Source: Thalassovita autumnalis (GTDB taxonomy: Bacteria > Pseudomonadota > Alphaproteobacteria > Rhodobacterales > Rhodobacteraceae). Taken from it: DNA of 64,000 nt. Made by a program: the position numbers and the translations under genes. Below are positions 24,761-33,821 of this stretch, in pieces (position 1 is the stretch's first letter; each line of letters opens with the position of its first letter). Location of the stretch: positions 62,001 to 126,000 of the forward strand of contig NZ_CYSB01000005.1 in the NCBI RefSeq assembly GCF_001458255.1. Reading direction: 5' to 3'. The notes under the pieces are model-generated. The model was not told the DNA's origin, did not search any database, and saw only the letters and a program-made list of their open reading frames with translations.

Positions 24761-27522
24761 GAATTGGCCCTTTCCGCGCCTTTGGTGATGGCTTCGCGCA
24801 GCTTCTTTTCCAGCTGTTTCTGGCGCGGGGCGGAGTGGAATTTCAGCCCGAACATGTCTTTGACGTAGAAACTGTCGACCACCTGTTCGCCATAGGTCGC
24901 GATCACGGCTGAGGCGATATAGACGTTGTTGTTGGCCAGCGTTCGGGTCAGATCAAACAACAGACCGGGCCGGTCGCGGGTGTCCACCTCGATGATGGTG
25001 TAGATATCCGATCCCTCGTTATCAAAGGTGATCGAGGTCGGTACGCGGAAGGCACGTTCGCGTTTCTTGATTTTGTCGCGCGATTTCATCGCTTCGGTGG
25101 CTTTCACCTCACCCAGCAGGATCTTTTTGATCATCTGGGTCAGCCGCGGCAGGCGCTCTTCCTCATAGGGGTGGCCATCAGCGTCCTGCACCCAGAAAAC
25201 CGCGGTGGCATAGCCATCCTTGGAGGTATAGGTGCGCGCGTCCACCACATTGGCCCCGACCAGCGCCAGCGCGCCGCTGAGGCGTGAAAAGATGCCGGGG
25301 TGGTCGATCATGGCAAAACAGGCGCGGGTCGCATCGCGGTCCAGATCCGGGTGCAGGTCGATGCGCACCTCATCATCAGGGATGTCGCGCAGCAAGGTGG
25401 CAAACACCGCATGGGTGTTGGTGTCGAGACCTTGCCAATAAGGCGGGTAATGGCGGCCGGTTTCCGTCCGCAACGGGGCGCTGTCCCAATCTGACAGCCG
25501 TTCGCGCAGCAGCTTGCGTGCTTCGGCGCCGCGGTTTTCGCGATTGACCTCTTCCAGCCCGTGTTCCAGCGCCTGCGCGGTATCGCGGTGCAACTGGCGG
25601 ATCAGCACGGCCTTCCAGTTGTTCCAGGTGTCAGGGCCCACGCCACGAATGTCACAGACCGTCAGCACGGTCAGCAGATCCAACCGCTTGCGGGTTTTCA
25701 CCGCCTTGGCAAAGGCACGCACCGTACGCGGATCAGAGATATCGCGTTTCTGCGCCATGTCCGACATCAACAGGTGATAGCGCACCAGCCATTCCACCGT
25801 TTCAACCTCAGACTTGGACAGGCCCAGACGCGGCGCCACCTTGCGCGCGATCTTGGCGCCAAGGATTGAGTGATCTTCATCACGGCCTTTGCCGATGTCG
25901 TGCAGCAGCAGCGCCACATAGATCACCTTGCGGTTCACCCCTTCTTTCAGGATGCCAGAAACCAACGGCAGGCTTTCCACCAGATCGCCATGTTCGATTT
26001 CGCTGAGGTTGCGGATACATTGGATCGTGTGCTCATCCACTGTGTAGTGGTGGTACATGTTGAACTGCATCATCGCCACGATCGGCTCAAACTCGGGGAT
26101 AAAGGTCGACAGAACCCCCAGTTCATTCATCCGGCGCAGGGCGCGTTCGGGGTTGCCGTGTTTCAGCATCAGATCCAGAAATTGCCGCCGCGCCTCTTTG
26201 TCGTTGCGCATCTCATCGTCGATCAGATCAAGGTTGGCAGAGACCAGGCGCATCGCATCCGGATGGATCAACATGCCGGTGCGCAGCGCTTCTTCGAACA
26301 GGCGCAGCAGGTTCAGCTTGTCAGAGAGGAAGGCCTTCTCATTGTCCACCGCCAGACGGTTGTGGACCACCTTGTAGCCTTTTTTGACACGCGGATTGCG
26401 GCGGAAGATCCGTTGCAACAGCGGCTCATTCTTGACGTGCATCGCTTCCAGTTTGGTCAGGAAGATGCGGGTCAGATCGCCGGTGGCGGTGGCATTGCGG
26501 AAATATTCCTGCATGAAATGTTCCACCGCGCGGCGGCCCTCCTTGTCCTCATAGCCCATCCGGGCCGCAACCTCGACCTGTAGGTCAAAGGTCAGCTGAT
26601 CCGAGGGCCGGTTGGTGATCAGATGCAGATGACAACGCACCGCCCAGAGGAAATCCTCAGCCCGTTTGAACAGCTGAAACTCGTCCTCACTGAAGACATT
26701 GAGCTTCACCAGCTCTTTCACGTTGCGGACGTTGTGGACGTATTTGGCGATCCAGAACAGCGATTGCAGGTCACGCAGGCAACCTTTGCCCTCTTTGACG
26801 TTTGGCTCCACCACATAGCGCTGCCCTCCCTGGCGTTCATGACGTGCGTCACGCTCTTCCAGCTTGGCCTCAATAAATTCCGCCGCAGTGCCTTTGAACA
26901 GCTCCGAGGTCAGCCGTTTCGCCAGTTCCGTCGGCAGTTCCGCGTCCCCGGTCAGATAGCGATGTTCCATCAATGCGGTGCGGATGGTGAAATCTTCGCG
27001 CCCCAGCTTCAGGCAATCGCGCACCGTGCGCGAGGCATGGCCGACCTTCAGCCGCAGGTCCCACAGGATATAGAGCATCGATTCGATCACCTTCTCGGCC
27101 CAGGGGGTGATCTGTTTCGGGGTTAGGAACAACAGGTCGACGTCAGACTGCGGTGCCATTTCACCACGCCCGTAGCCGCCTACGGCCAGCAGGCTCAACC
27201 GGTCCTCTTCACCGGCATCCGGGTTCGGATGCATATGCTGGGTGGCCACATGTTTGGCGGTCACCACCAGACAATCGGTCAGCCAGGTGTAGGCCCGTGT
27301 GGTGGGGCGCGCCTTAAAGGGATCGGCAGCAAAAGCTTCGGCAATGGCGGCCATCCCGGCCTTGCGCGCCTTCAGAAGGATCGGCACCACCGCGCTGCGC
27401 AACTGGGCCGCATCCGGTGCGGTTTGCGCCGCCTCAGCGATTTCGGCGCCAACGGCCTGGGCATCAAAGATGTCGCCTGCCGGGCAAATCAGTTTGTCCG
27501 GCGCTTTAGGGAGGTTCAGCAT
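24757..27522 (-). CDS. glnD: Bifunctional [protein-PII] uridylyltransferase / uridylyl-removing enzyme
   Basis: Sensor of glutamine that uridylylates and deuridylylates PII proteins (GlnB/GlnK). It has 921 residues. The nucleotidyltransferase domain has GGYGRGEMAPQSDVDLLFL (residues 115-133, Asp127 and Asp129 as metal ligands). The HD domain has LLHDIGKGRDEDHS (about residues 535-550). Two C-terminal ACT domains follow (HPGIFSRLSGALALVGANV and DRPGLLFDLTRTLANNNV). It starts with ATG at 27522 and is followed by murJ with a 4-bp overlap. Confidence 0.97.
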   Translation of the reverse strand: MLNLPKAPDKLICPAGDIFDAQAVGAEIAEAAQTAPDAAQLRSAVVPILLKARKAGMAAIAEAFAADPFKARPTTRAYTWLTDCLVVTAKHVATQHMHPNPDAGEEDRLSLLAVGGYGRGEMAPQSDVDLLFLTPKQITPWAEKVIESMLYILWDLRLKVGHASRTVRDCLKLGREDFTIRTALMEHRYLTGDAELPTELAKRLTSELFKGTAAEFIEAKLEERDARHERQGGQRYVVEPNVKEGKGCLRDLQSLFWIAKYVHNVRNVKELVKLNVFSEDEFQLFKRAEDFLWAVRCHLHLITNRPSDQLTFDLQVEVAARMGYEDKEGRRAVEHFMQEYFRNATATGDLTRIFLTKLEAMHVKNEPLLQRIFRRNPRVKKGYKVVHNRLAVDNEKAFLSDKLNLLRLFEEALRTGMLIHPDAMRLVSANLDLIDDEMRNDKEARRQFLDLMLKHGNPERALRRMNELGVLSTFIPEFEPIVAMMQFNMYHHYTVDEHTIQCIRNLSEIEHGDLVESLPLVSGILKEGVNRKVIYVALLLHDIGKGRDEDHSILGAKIARKVAPRLGLSKSEVETVEWLVRYHLLMSDMAQKRDISDPRTVRAFAKAVKTRKRLDLLTVLTVCDIRGVGPDTWNNWKAVLIRQLHRDTAQALEHGLEEVNRENRGAEARKLLRERLSDWDSAPLRTETGRHYPPYWQGLDTNTHAVFATLLRDIPDDEVRIDLHPDLDRDATRACFAMIDHPGIFSRLSGALALVGANVVDARTYTSKDGYATAVFWVQDADGHPYEEERLPRLTQMIKKILLGEVKATEAMKSRDKIKKRERAFRVPTSITFDNEGSDIYTIIEVDTRDRPGLLFDLTRTLANNNVYIASAVIATYGEQVVDSFYVKDMFGLKFHSAPRQKQLEKKLREAITKGAERANS

Positions 27523-27650
27523 CTGTGGGCCTTTGTCTTTGGGGCGTCTTCTATCGGGTCAGGTGGGGCCTGCGTGGCTGCGGAACAGGGCGGCTGCATA
27601 GATCCGGGTCAGCACGGCAGGGTCGCGGAAGGGGGCATCGGTGGTTGGGC

Positions 27651-27679
27651 AACAGAAACGGGGGGCGCTGGGCCCCCCG
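27651..27679 (-). terminator. Intrinsic terminator of the LpoA-like gene
   Basis: On the minus strand GGGGGGC (27678-27672), loop CCAGC, GCCCCCC (27666-27660), then GTTTCTGTT. It starts 10 bp after the stop. Confidence 0.85.
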
Positions 27680-27688
27680 AATGTTGGT

Positions 27689-28870
27689 TCAGAAACCGGT
27701 GCCGCCGAAACTGCGGGGCGCCGGGCTGATGATAACCACTTTCTTGTCCTGGATCTGGGCAATGGCCAGACCCCGTTCATTGGTGCCATCCGGGCGCAGA
27801 CGGAAGATCCCGTTGACCCCCTGGAAGCCAGCACCCTGTGTCAGCGCGCTGGCGGTCAGCGCGTCACGGTTGCCGGCGTTGACCAAAGCACCGATCGCGG
27901 CAATGCCGTCATAGGCCAGACCACCGATCGGGTGTGGCGTGGCACCAAAGGCGGCGCTGTAACGGCTGCTGAACTGTTGCGTCAGCGCCGGATCCGGCTT
28001 GGCAAACCAGCCACCCTGCACGCCGGGCAGCTCAAGCGTCTGCGGCGGCACGTCCCAACGGGTCAGGCCGATATACTGGGTCTCAGCCGGGTCCACACCG
28101 GATTCATCCAGCAGCTGGCTCAGAAGCGGCAGCGCACCTTCGGAGCTGGCGGTCAGGAAGACGGAGCTCGCGCCTCTTGAAACGGCCGAGCGGATGGTGG
28201 GGATCGCCTGAATAACACCTTGCTGTGAGCGCTCATAAGGCACGGCCTCAGCCAGCGAGGCACCGGCTGTGCGGCTGATTGCGCCTGAGATCGCATCGCG
28301 CCCCAGGGTCCCCGCAACCGAGGCATCATGGGCAATCACTACATTGCCTTTGCCCTGCGATGCCGCATGGGCGATCAGCCGGTTCGCGGTGTTCTGGAAG
28401 GTCGGGCCAAGGATAAACAGGTTACCACCGGCAACCGAGGTGTTGTTGGAAAACGACAGAACGTTCACGCCGCGCGGGGCCACCGCCACCGCCGCCGCAT
28501 TGGCTGAGGCAGAATAGACCGGGCCAAGGATGATTTTGGCGCCATCCTGTACCGCGGCCACAGCCTGACTGGCGGCTTGATCCGCGTTGCCGGCTGTGTT
28601 GTAGACGCGCAGGTCAATGTTCACGCCGTCCAGATCGGTGATTGCCAAACGGGCTGCGTTTTCAAGGCTTTGCGCCAGGATGACATCGCCAGCGTTTTCG
28701 CTGCCACCGGGCACCAGCAGGGCCACGGGCACGGGTTTGGAGGTGTTGATAGAGGGGCCGCCGCTGGTGGCTGGCACACAAGCGGCCAAAGCGGTCAGTG
28801 AAAGGGCGGAGAAAAGCGGGACAATTGCCCGACGGGCAGTCTTGCGGGCGCTGCTGAAAACGGCGAACAT
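27689..28870 (-). CDS. Penicillin-binding protein activator, LpoA-like lipoprotein
   Basis: Outer-membrane-type lipoprotein with a periplasmic binding protein fold, related to LpoA activators of PBP1-class synthases. It has 393 residues from the ATG at 28870, with GGAG about 11 bp upstream. The signal peptide ends in lipobox SLTALAAC (Cys31). The binding-protein domain begins PVPVALLVPGGSENAG, and ILGPVYSASANAAA and IGGLAYDGIAAIGALV are typical of the Peripla_BP_6 group. It diverges from rsmI; the LpoA-like / rsmI / yraN / gshB neighbourhood is conserved in many proteobacteria. Confidence 0.88.
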   Translation of the reverse strand: MFAVFSSARKTARRAIVPLFSALSLTALAACVPATSGGPSINTSKPVPVALLVPGGSENAGDVILAQSLENAARLAITDLDGVNIDLRVYNTAGNADQAASQAVAAVQDGAKIILGPVYSASANAAAVAVAPRGVNVLSFSNNTSVAGGNLFILGPTFQNTANRLIAHAASQGKGNVVIAHDASVAGTLGRDAISGAISRTAGASLAEAVPYERSQQGVIQAIPTIRSAVSRGASSVFLTASSEGALPLLSQLLDESGVDPAETQYIGLTRWDVPPQTLELPGVQGGWFAKPDPALTQQFSSRYSAAFGATPHPIGGLAYDGIAAIGALVNAGNRDALTASALTQGAGFQGVNGIFRLRPDGTNERGLAIAQIQDKKVVIISPAPRSFGGTGF

Positions 28871-28953
28871 TGGATAAATGGCTCCTTCGGGACCGGCGAA
28901 AATGCGCAGAATGGTCTTTGCGCCGATAATAAACACAGGAAGGGGCGGGTCCA

Positions 28954-29814
28954 GTGCTGAATCTGCAACCGAAAAAACTGGCGGCCGGTGTCTACCTGCT
29001 GGCCACACCCATTGGAACTGCCCGCGATATCACGCTGCGTGCCTTGGATGTTCTGGCCAGCGCGGATGTGCTGGTGGCCGAAGACACCCGCAGCCTGCGC
29101 AAACTGATGGAGATCCACGGCGTCCCCTTGGGGGAACGGGTGGTGCTGTCCTATCACGATCACAACGGCGCCCAGATGCGGCCACGGCTGATGGGGCTCT
29201 TGGCAGAGGGCAAATCGCTGGCCTATGCCTCTGAGGCGGGAACGCCGATGGTGGCCGATCCCGGTTTTGATCTGGCGCGCGCTGCACGGGACGAAGGCTA
29301 TGACGTGATCTCCGCCCCCGGTCCCTCTGCTGTGGTGACGGCGCTGACACTCGCCGGCCTGCCCACCGACCGGTTTATGTTTGCAGGCTTCCTGCCCAAC
29401 GCCAAAGGCGCCCGCCGCAAGATGCTGGAGGAGCTTTCAGCGATCCCCGCCACACTGGCGTTTTACGAAAGCCCCAAGCGGGTGGCGGCCATGCTGAAAG
29501 ATGCCGCCGATGTCATGGGAGGCGCGCGCGACGCGGCGGTGTGCCGCGAGTTGACCAAGAAATTCGAAGAGGTCATTCGCGCCCCATTGCAGGACCTCGC
29601 AGACATCTGTGCGGATCGTTCCCTGAAGGGGGAAATTGTGGTGCTGATCGACCGGCCGCGTTCACCAAATGTTAGTGAAGTTGATATAGAAGCAGAGCTG
29701 AAACTGCTGCTGGAAACCATGTCTGTGCGCGATGCCTCGGATGAACTGGCAGCAAAAACCGGTGTGAAACGCCGGAAAATCTATCAGATGGCGCTGGCGC
29801 TGGATCAGGGCTGA
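28954..29814 (+). CDS. rsmI: 16S rRNA (cytidine(1402)-2'-O)-methyltransferase
   Basis: SAM-dependent tetrapyrrole-methylase-fold enzyme that 2'-O-methylates C1402 in the ribosomal P site. It has 286 residues. Family signatures are GVYLLATPIGTARDITLRAL, VAEDTRSLRKLM, SEAGTPMVADPGF and SAPGPSAVVTAL; the tail GVKRRKIYQMAL is also typical. It is first of a tight run, 12 bp before yraN. Confidence 0.97.
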   Translation: MLNLQPKKLAAGVYLLATPIGTARDITLRALDVLASADVLVAEDTRSLRKLMEIHGVPLGERVVLSYHDHNGAQMRPRLMGLLAEGKSLAYASEAGTPMVADPGFDLARAARDEGYDVISAPGPSAVVTALTLAGLPTDRFMFAGFLPNAKGARRKMLEELSAIPATLAFYESPKRVAAMLKDAADVMGGARDAAVCRELTKKFEEVIRAPLQDLADICADRSLKGEIVVLIDRPRSPNVSEVDIEAELKLLLETMSVRDASDELAAKTGVKRRKIYQMALALDQG

Positions 29815-29826
29815 AACGGGGGCGGA

Positions 29827-30294
29827 TTGACCCAGCTGTGCTTTGATCTGGATATGCCTTTGGCCGCGCCGCCCGCGCGGCAGCGGCATCGCGGGCTACA
29901 CAAACACCACCGTGGCCAATTGGCCTATCTGGCCGGGCTCGCCGCCGAAGATCAGGTGGTGACCCACTACCTGACCCGCGGCTATCACCTTGAGGCCGCG
30001 CGCTGGCGTGGCAAGGCGGGGGAAATTGACCTGATCCTGCGGCCACCGGATCGCGATGGGTTCGTTTTTGTCGAGGTTAAGAAATCACGTTCTTTCGGTC
30101 ACGCCCTGGCGCGGGTTAGCCCCCGTCAGGCCCAACGGATCATGCGCGCGGCTGAGGAATTTCTGGGTCAATGTGGGGCGGGCCTGTTGACCAATATGCG
30201 GTTTGACGTGGCCATGGTTGACACGCAGGGCCAGATTGAGGTGCTGGAAAATGCCTTCGCCGGGGGCGGCTGGGACCACTTAAGTGATCACTGA
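29827..30294 (+). CDS. YraN family (UPF0102) endonuclease-like protein
   Basis: Small protein of the UPF0102 family with a Holliday-junction-resolvase-like nuclease fold; role unknown. It has 155 residues if translation begins at TTG 29827 (after GGGGGCGG), or 146 from the ATG at 29854. The nuclease core is AGLAAEDQVVTHYLTRGY, GEIDLILRPP and FVFVEVKKSRS, so the E-D-ExK acidic set is intact. It has a longer basic N-terminus than Escherichia coli YraN. It sits 12 bp after rsmI and 92 bp before gshB. Confidence 0.85.
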   Translation: MTQLCFDLDMPLAAPPARQRHRGLHKHHRGQLAYLAGLAAEDQVVTHYLTRGYHLEAARWRGKAGEIDLILRPPDRDGFVFVEVKKSRSFGHALARVSPRQAQRIMRAAEEFLGQCGAGLLTNMRFDVAMVDTQGQIEVLENAFAGGGWDHLSDH

Positions 30295-30386
30295 TACGTG
30301 CGATTGTTGATTTCTGATTTGCCACTCTGGCGGGCTTGGGTCATGTATTCTGTCGATACCTCCCTTGGCCAGAACAGGTGGCAGAC

Positions 30387-31322
30387 ATGAAAATCGCCTT
30401 TCAGATGGATCCGATCGGTCCCATCGACATCAATGCAGACAGCACCTTCCGCATCGCGCTTGAGGCGCAGGCGCGTGGGCATGAGCTGTTTTATTACACG
30501 CCCGATCGCCTTTCCTATCAGGAGGGGCGCATCGTCGCCCGCGGTTGGCCGCTGACTGTGCAAAAGGTCGAAGGGGACCACTATGCCACCGGCCCTGAGC
30601 AAGAGGTGGATCTGGCAAGTTTTGATGTGGTCTGGCTGCGTCAGGACCCGCCGTTTGACATGTTCTACATCACCACCACCCATTTGCTGGACCGGATCCA
30701 TCCGGACACGCTGGTGGTCAATGATCCGTTCTGGGTGCGTAACTACCCGGAAAAACTGCTGGTGCTTGATTTCCCTGACCTGACCCCGCCGACCACCATC
30801 GCGCGCGATCTGCAGACCATTCGGGAGTTCAAAGACAAACACGGCGACATCATCTTGAAACCGCTTTACGGCAATGGCGGCGCTGGTGTCTTCCGTCTGA
30901 CCGAAAGTGACCGCAACCTGACCTCGCTGCATGAGCTGTTCACCGGGTTCAGCCGCGAACCGCTGATCGTGCAGAAGTTCCTGCCGGATGTCTCCAAAGG
31001 CGACAAACGGGTCATTCTGGTGGACGGCGAGCCGGTGGGTGCCATCAACCGGGTGCCGCAGGCTGGCGAAACCCGCTCCAACATGCATGTGGGCGGCCGG
31101 CCTGAGAAAATCGCGCTCAGCGACCGTGACCGTGAAATCTGTGAGCGGATCGGCCCGCTGTTGCGGGAAAAAGGTCAGGTTTTTGTCGGCATCGATGTCA
31201 TCGGCGACTACTTGACGGAGATCAACGTCACCTCCCCCACCGGCATTCAGGAGCTGGAGCGGTTTGACGGCACCAATACCGCCCAGAAAATCTGGGAGGC
31301 GATTGAGGCCAAGCGGGCGTGA
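30387..31322 (+). CDS. gshB: Glutathione synthase
   Basis: ATP-grasp ligase joining gamma-glutamylcysteine and glycine. It has 311 residues from the ATG at 30387. [20 protein letters not shown] is the family N-terminus; the ATP-grasp core includes [37 protein letters not shown] and [21 protein letters not shown], given here as [19 protein letters not shown]. Its stop overlaps the GTG start of the next gene. Together with the broken GST gene 2.5 kb away it marks glutathione metabolism in this stretch. Confidence 0.97.
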   Translation: MKIAFQMDPIGPIDINADSTFRIALEAQARGHELFYYTPDRLSYQEGRIVARGWPLTVQKVEGDHYATGPEQEVDLASFDVVWLRQDPPFDMFYITTTHLLDRIHPDTLVVNDPFWVRNYPEKLLVLDFPDLTPPTTIARDLQTIREFKDKHGDIILKPLYGNGGAGVFRLTESDRNLTSLHELFTGFSREPLIVQKFLPDVSKGDKRVILVDGEPVGAINRVPQAGETRSNMHVGGRPEKIALSDRDREICERIGPLLREKGQVFVGIDVIGDYLTEINVTSPTGIQELERFDGTNTAQKIWEAIEAKRA

Positions 31323-32236
31323 GCCTAACGCTCCGCCTTATGGGCGCGATGATGCGCCTCACGGTGCGCCCGATGATGCGGCGCGCCACGGATCCGCAGA
31401 AAATGCGGCACCATTTCGAACGTGCGGCGCGGCGCTGGTTCCGACCGGTGCCGCACATGCACGCCATTCCCTGCCAGTTTCCCGCCCCCGGATCAGATCT
31501 GCACGCGGTCCGCGATGCACTCTGGGTCGGGGCGGGGCCGGTCATGTCGGATCAGGTGCTGCTTTATCTGCACGGCGGCGGCTATATCGCCGGCAGCCCG
31601 AAAACCCATCAGGCCATGGTGGCCCGGATATCCCGCATGACCGGTCTGCGGGCCTTTGTACCGGACTATCGTCTGGCGCCTGAACATCCGTTGCCCGCCG
31701 CGCTGCAGGACGCCAGGGCCGCCCATGCCCATCTTCTGCAGAGGGGCTATCGGCCCGATCAGATCATCCTTGGCGGTGACAGTGCCGGCGGCGGTCTGGC
31801 CCTGGCGCTGTTGGCGGAGCTGTGTCAAAACAGTCAGCCCCCGGCGGCCGCTTTTGCGCTTTCGCCCTTTTGTGATCTTGCCTTCACGGGGGCCTCCGTG
31901 CAGGGCAACGGGCGGCGGGATCACTTTTTTCCCGGTGACCGCGGGCCCTATCTGGCGCAGATGATCCTGGGAGATCTGGCGCCCGACGATCCGCGCGCCT
32001 CACCTTTATATGCCAATTTTCCGGATTGCCCACCGGTGCTGATCCAGGTCTCGGACGCTGAGATCCTCTATGATGATGCCCGTCGGATGGCCGATAAGCT
32101 GCACGACGCAGGTGCGGAGGTCATCCTGCAGATCTGGCAGGACGCCCCGCATGTCTGGCAGATCTTTGATGGTTGGTTTCCAGAGGCACGTGCCGCCCTG
32201 CGCGACGTCGCCCGCTTCCTGCAGCGCTTCACCTAA
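31319..32236 (+). CDS. Alpha/beta hydrolase, HSL (hormone-sensitive lipase) family
   Basis: Esterase/lipase-like hydrolase of 305 residues. The oxyanion motif is HGGGYIAGS (His85-Gly88) and the nucleophile elbow is GDSAGGG (Ser155). The acid/His end is [16 protein letters not shown] and DAPHVWQIF. It starts with GTG 31319 overlapping the gshB stop (GTGA), implying coupled translation; an ATG at 31340 is the alternative. Its stop overlaps the yifB stop on the other strand by 4 bp. Substrate is unknown. Confidence 0.88.
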   Translation: MSLTLRLMGAMMRLTVRPMMRRATDPQKMRHHFERAARRWFRPVPHMHAIPCQFPAPGSDLHAVRDALWVGAGPVMSDQVLLYLHGGGYIAGSPKTHQAMVARISRMTGLRAFVPDYRLAPEHPLPAALQDARAAHAHLLQRGYRPDQIILGGDSAGGGLALALLAELCQNSQPPAAAFALSPFCDLAFTGASVQGNGRRDHFFPGDRGPYLAQMILGDLAPDDPRASPLYANFPDCPPVLIQVSDAEILYDDARRMADKLHDAGAEVILQIWQDAPHVWQIFDGWFPEARAALRDVARFLQRFT

Positions 32237-33744
32237 CCCGACTGCGGCTGCATCAGCCGGTAGCTGATCGCCTCAGCCACATGGGGGCGGCGCACTGTGT
32301 CGCTGAGATCCAGATCGGCAATGGTGCGCGCCACCCGCAGGACCCGGTGATAGCCCCGCGCCGTTAGGCCAAACCGTTCCGCCACCTGCCCCAGCAGGGC
32401 CTGCCCCTCAGAATCAGGCGTCGCCACCTCGCTCAGCGCGCCGCCTTCAAGATCGGAATTGGCAAAACCATCTTCGGCACCATGCCGCGCGGCCTGTCGC
32501 GCCCGGGCTTTGGCGACGCGGCTGCACACCTGCGCCGAGCTGTCACCCGTGGCGGGCAGGTCCAGATCGGTGAAACTGACCGGCGGCACCTCAAGGCGCA
32601 GGTCAAATCTATCCAGCAACGGACCTGAGATCCGGCCCATGTAATCCTCGCCACAGTTAGGGGCGCGATTGCAGGCGCGGGCCGGATCGGTCAGGTGGCC
32701 GCAACGGCAGGGATTGGCCGCGGCCACCAGCATGAACCGGCAAGGGTAGGTCACATGGGCATTGGCGCGGCTGATCATAACCTCCCCGGTTTCAATGGGT
32801 TGGCGCAGGGTTTCCAGAACGGACCTGTTGAACTCAGGCAATTCGTCAAGGAACAGCACGCCATTATGGGCCAGCGAAATCTCCCCCGGTTTGGCGCTGC
32901 GCCCACCGCCCACAATCGCCGCCATCGAGGCGGTGTGATGCGGTTCACGGAACGGGCGGCTGCGTGAAATGCCGCCCTCGTCCAAAAGGCCTGCAAGCGA
33001 ATGGATCATGGAGGTTTGCAATGCCTCCGCTGCGCTGAGGGGCGGCAAGATGCCGGGCAGTCGCGCCGCCAGCATCGATTTGCCGGACCCCGGCGGGCCG
33101 CTCATCAACAGGTGATGGCGTCCAGCGGCAGCGATTTCCAGCGCCCGTTTCGCCCGTTCCTGACCTTTGACATCGCGCAGGCAACGGCCGCCGGATGTGC
33201 CTGTGACCTCCCCGGGTTCGGCAGGGGGCAGCGGGGACTGGCCGGTGAAATGGCGCACCACGTCAGAAAGTGCTGGTGCGGCAATGACCTGGCAGGCCCC
33301 GACCCAGGCAGCCTCCGCCCCCGAGGCAGCAGGGCAGAGCAGCGCGCGGTCCTCCTCCGCGGCGGCCATGGCGGCGGGCAGGGCACCGATCACCGGGATC
33401 AATGCGCCATCAAGGGACAGTTCGCCCAAGGCGGTGATTGCCTCTGCCGCATCCGGCGGAATGATCTCCAACGCGGCCAGCAGCGCCATGGCGATGGGCA
33501 GATCAAAATGGCTGCCCTCTTTCGGCAGATCGGCGGGGGAGAGGTTGATCGTGATCCGTTTCGACGGCAGCGCGATGGCCAAAGCGCTGAGCGCGGCGCG
33601 CACCCGGTCCCGCGCCTCTGAGACGGATTTATCCGGCAGGCCCACGATGGAAAACGCAGGCAAGCCGGGCGACAGGGCACATTGCACCTCAACCCGCCGG
33701 GCAGATACGCCTTCAAAAGCAACGGTATAGGCCCGCGCAACCAT
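32233..33744 (-). CDS. comM: YifB/ComM family Mg-chelatase-like AAA+ ATPase
   Basis: Hexameric AAA+ helicase; ComM promotes branch migration during natural transformation, and related genes are needed by gene-transfer-agent recipients. It has 503 residues. An N-terminal Lon-like domain starts VARAYTVAFEGVSARRVEV; Walker A is MSGPPGSGKSMLAARLPG and Walker B FLDELPEF. The zinc-type cysteines are in NPCRCGHLTDPARAC. The C-terminal Mg-chelatase lid ends [10 protein letters not shown]. Two CtrA-like boxes (33760-33801) lie 15-57 bp upstream of the ATG, which supports CtrA control. Confidence 0.93.
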   Translation of the reverse strand: MVARAYTVAFEGVSARRVEVQCALSPGLPAFSIVGLPDKSVSEARDRVRAALSALAIALPSKRITINLSPADLPKEGSHFDLPIAMALLAALEIIPPDAAEAITALGELSLDGALIPVIGALPAAMAAAEEDRALLCPAASGAEAAWVGACQVIAAPALSDVVRHFTGQSPLPPAEPGEVTGTSGGRCLRDVKGQERAKRALEIAAAGRHHLLMSGPPGSGKSMLAARLPGILPPLSAAEALQTSMIHSLAGLLDEGGISRSRPFREPHHTASMAAIVGGGRSAKPGEISLAHNGVLFLDELPEFNRSVLETLRQPIETGEVMISRANAHVTYPCRFMLVAAANPCRCGHLTDPARACNRAPNCGEDYMGRISGPLLDRFDLRLEVPPVSFTDLDLPATGDSSAQVCSRVAKARARQAARHGAEDGFANSDLEGGALSEVATPDSEGQALLGQVAERFGLTARGYHRVLRVARTIADLDLSDTVRRPHVAEAISYRLMQPQSG

Positions 33745-33759
33745 AGCTTTCCCCCTTGG

Positions 33760-33776
33760 TTAGGGGAACGTTAACC
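33760..33776 (+). promoter_or_regulatory. CtrA-like box 1 upstream of comM
   Basis: TTAG-N7-TTAACC, matching the CtrA consensus TTAA-N7-TTAAC at eight of nine fixed bases with exact spacing. It lies 15 bp before the comM start. Confidence 0.55.
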
Positions 33777-33785
33777 GCGCAGTGC

Positions 33786-33801
33786 TTACCGAAGCGTTAA
33801 C
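33786..33801 (+). promoter_or_regulatory. CtrA-like box 2 upstream of comM
   Basis: TTAC-N7-TTAAC, again eight of nine fixed bases with exact spacing, 26 bp from box 1 in the same orientation. It lies between the GST stop (33822) and comM. Confidence 0.55.
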
Positions 33802-33821
33802 GATTGAGCGGAACGGGGGCT

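Noticed and set aside
27523-27650. Possible gene remnant between glnD and the LpoA-like gene
   Set aside because: The open frame at 27559-27834 mostly overlaps the LpoA-like gene, and the unique part is about 30 codons with no recognisable similarity.
32233-32236. Four-base overlap of the hydrolase and comM stop codons as an antisense regulatory device
   Set aside because: Short convergent overlaps are common in compact genomes and nothing else suggests regulation.
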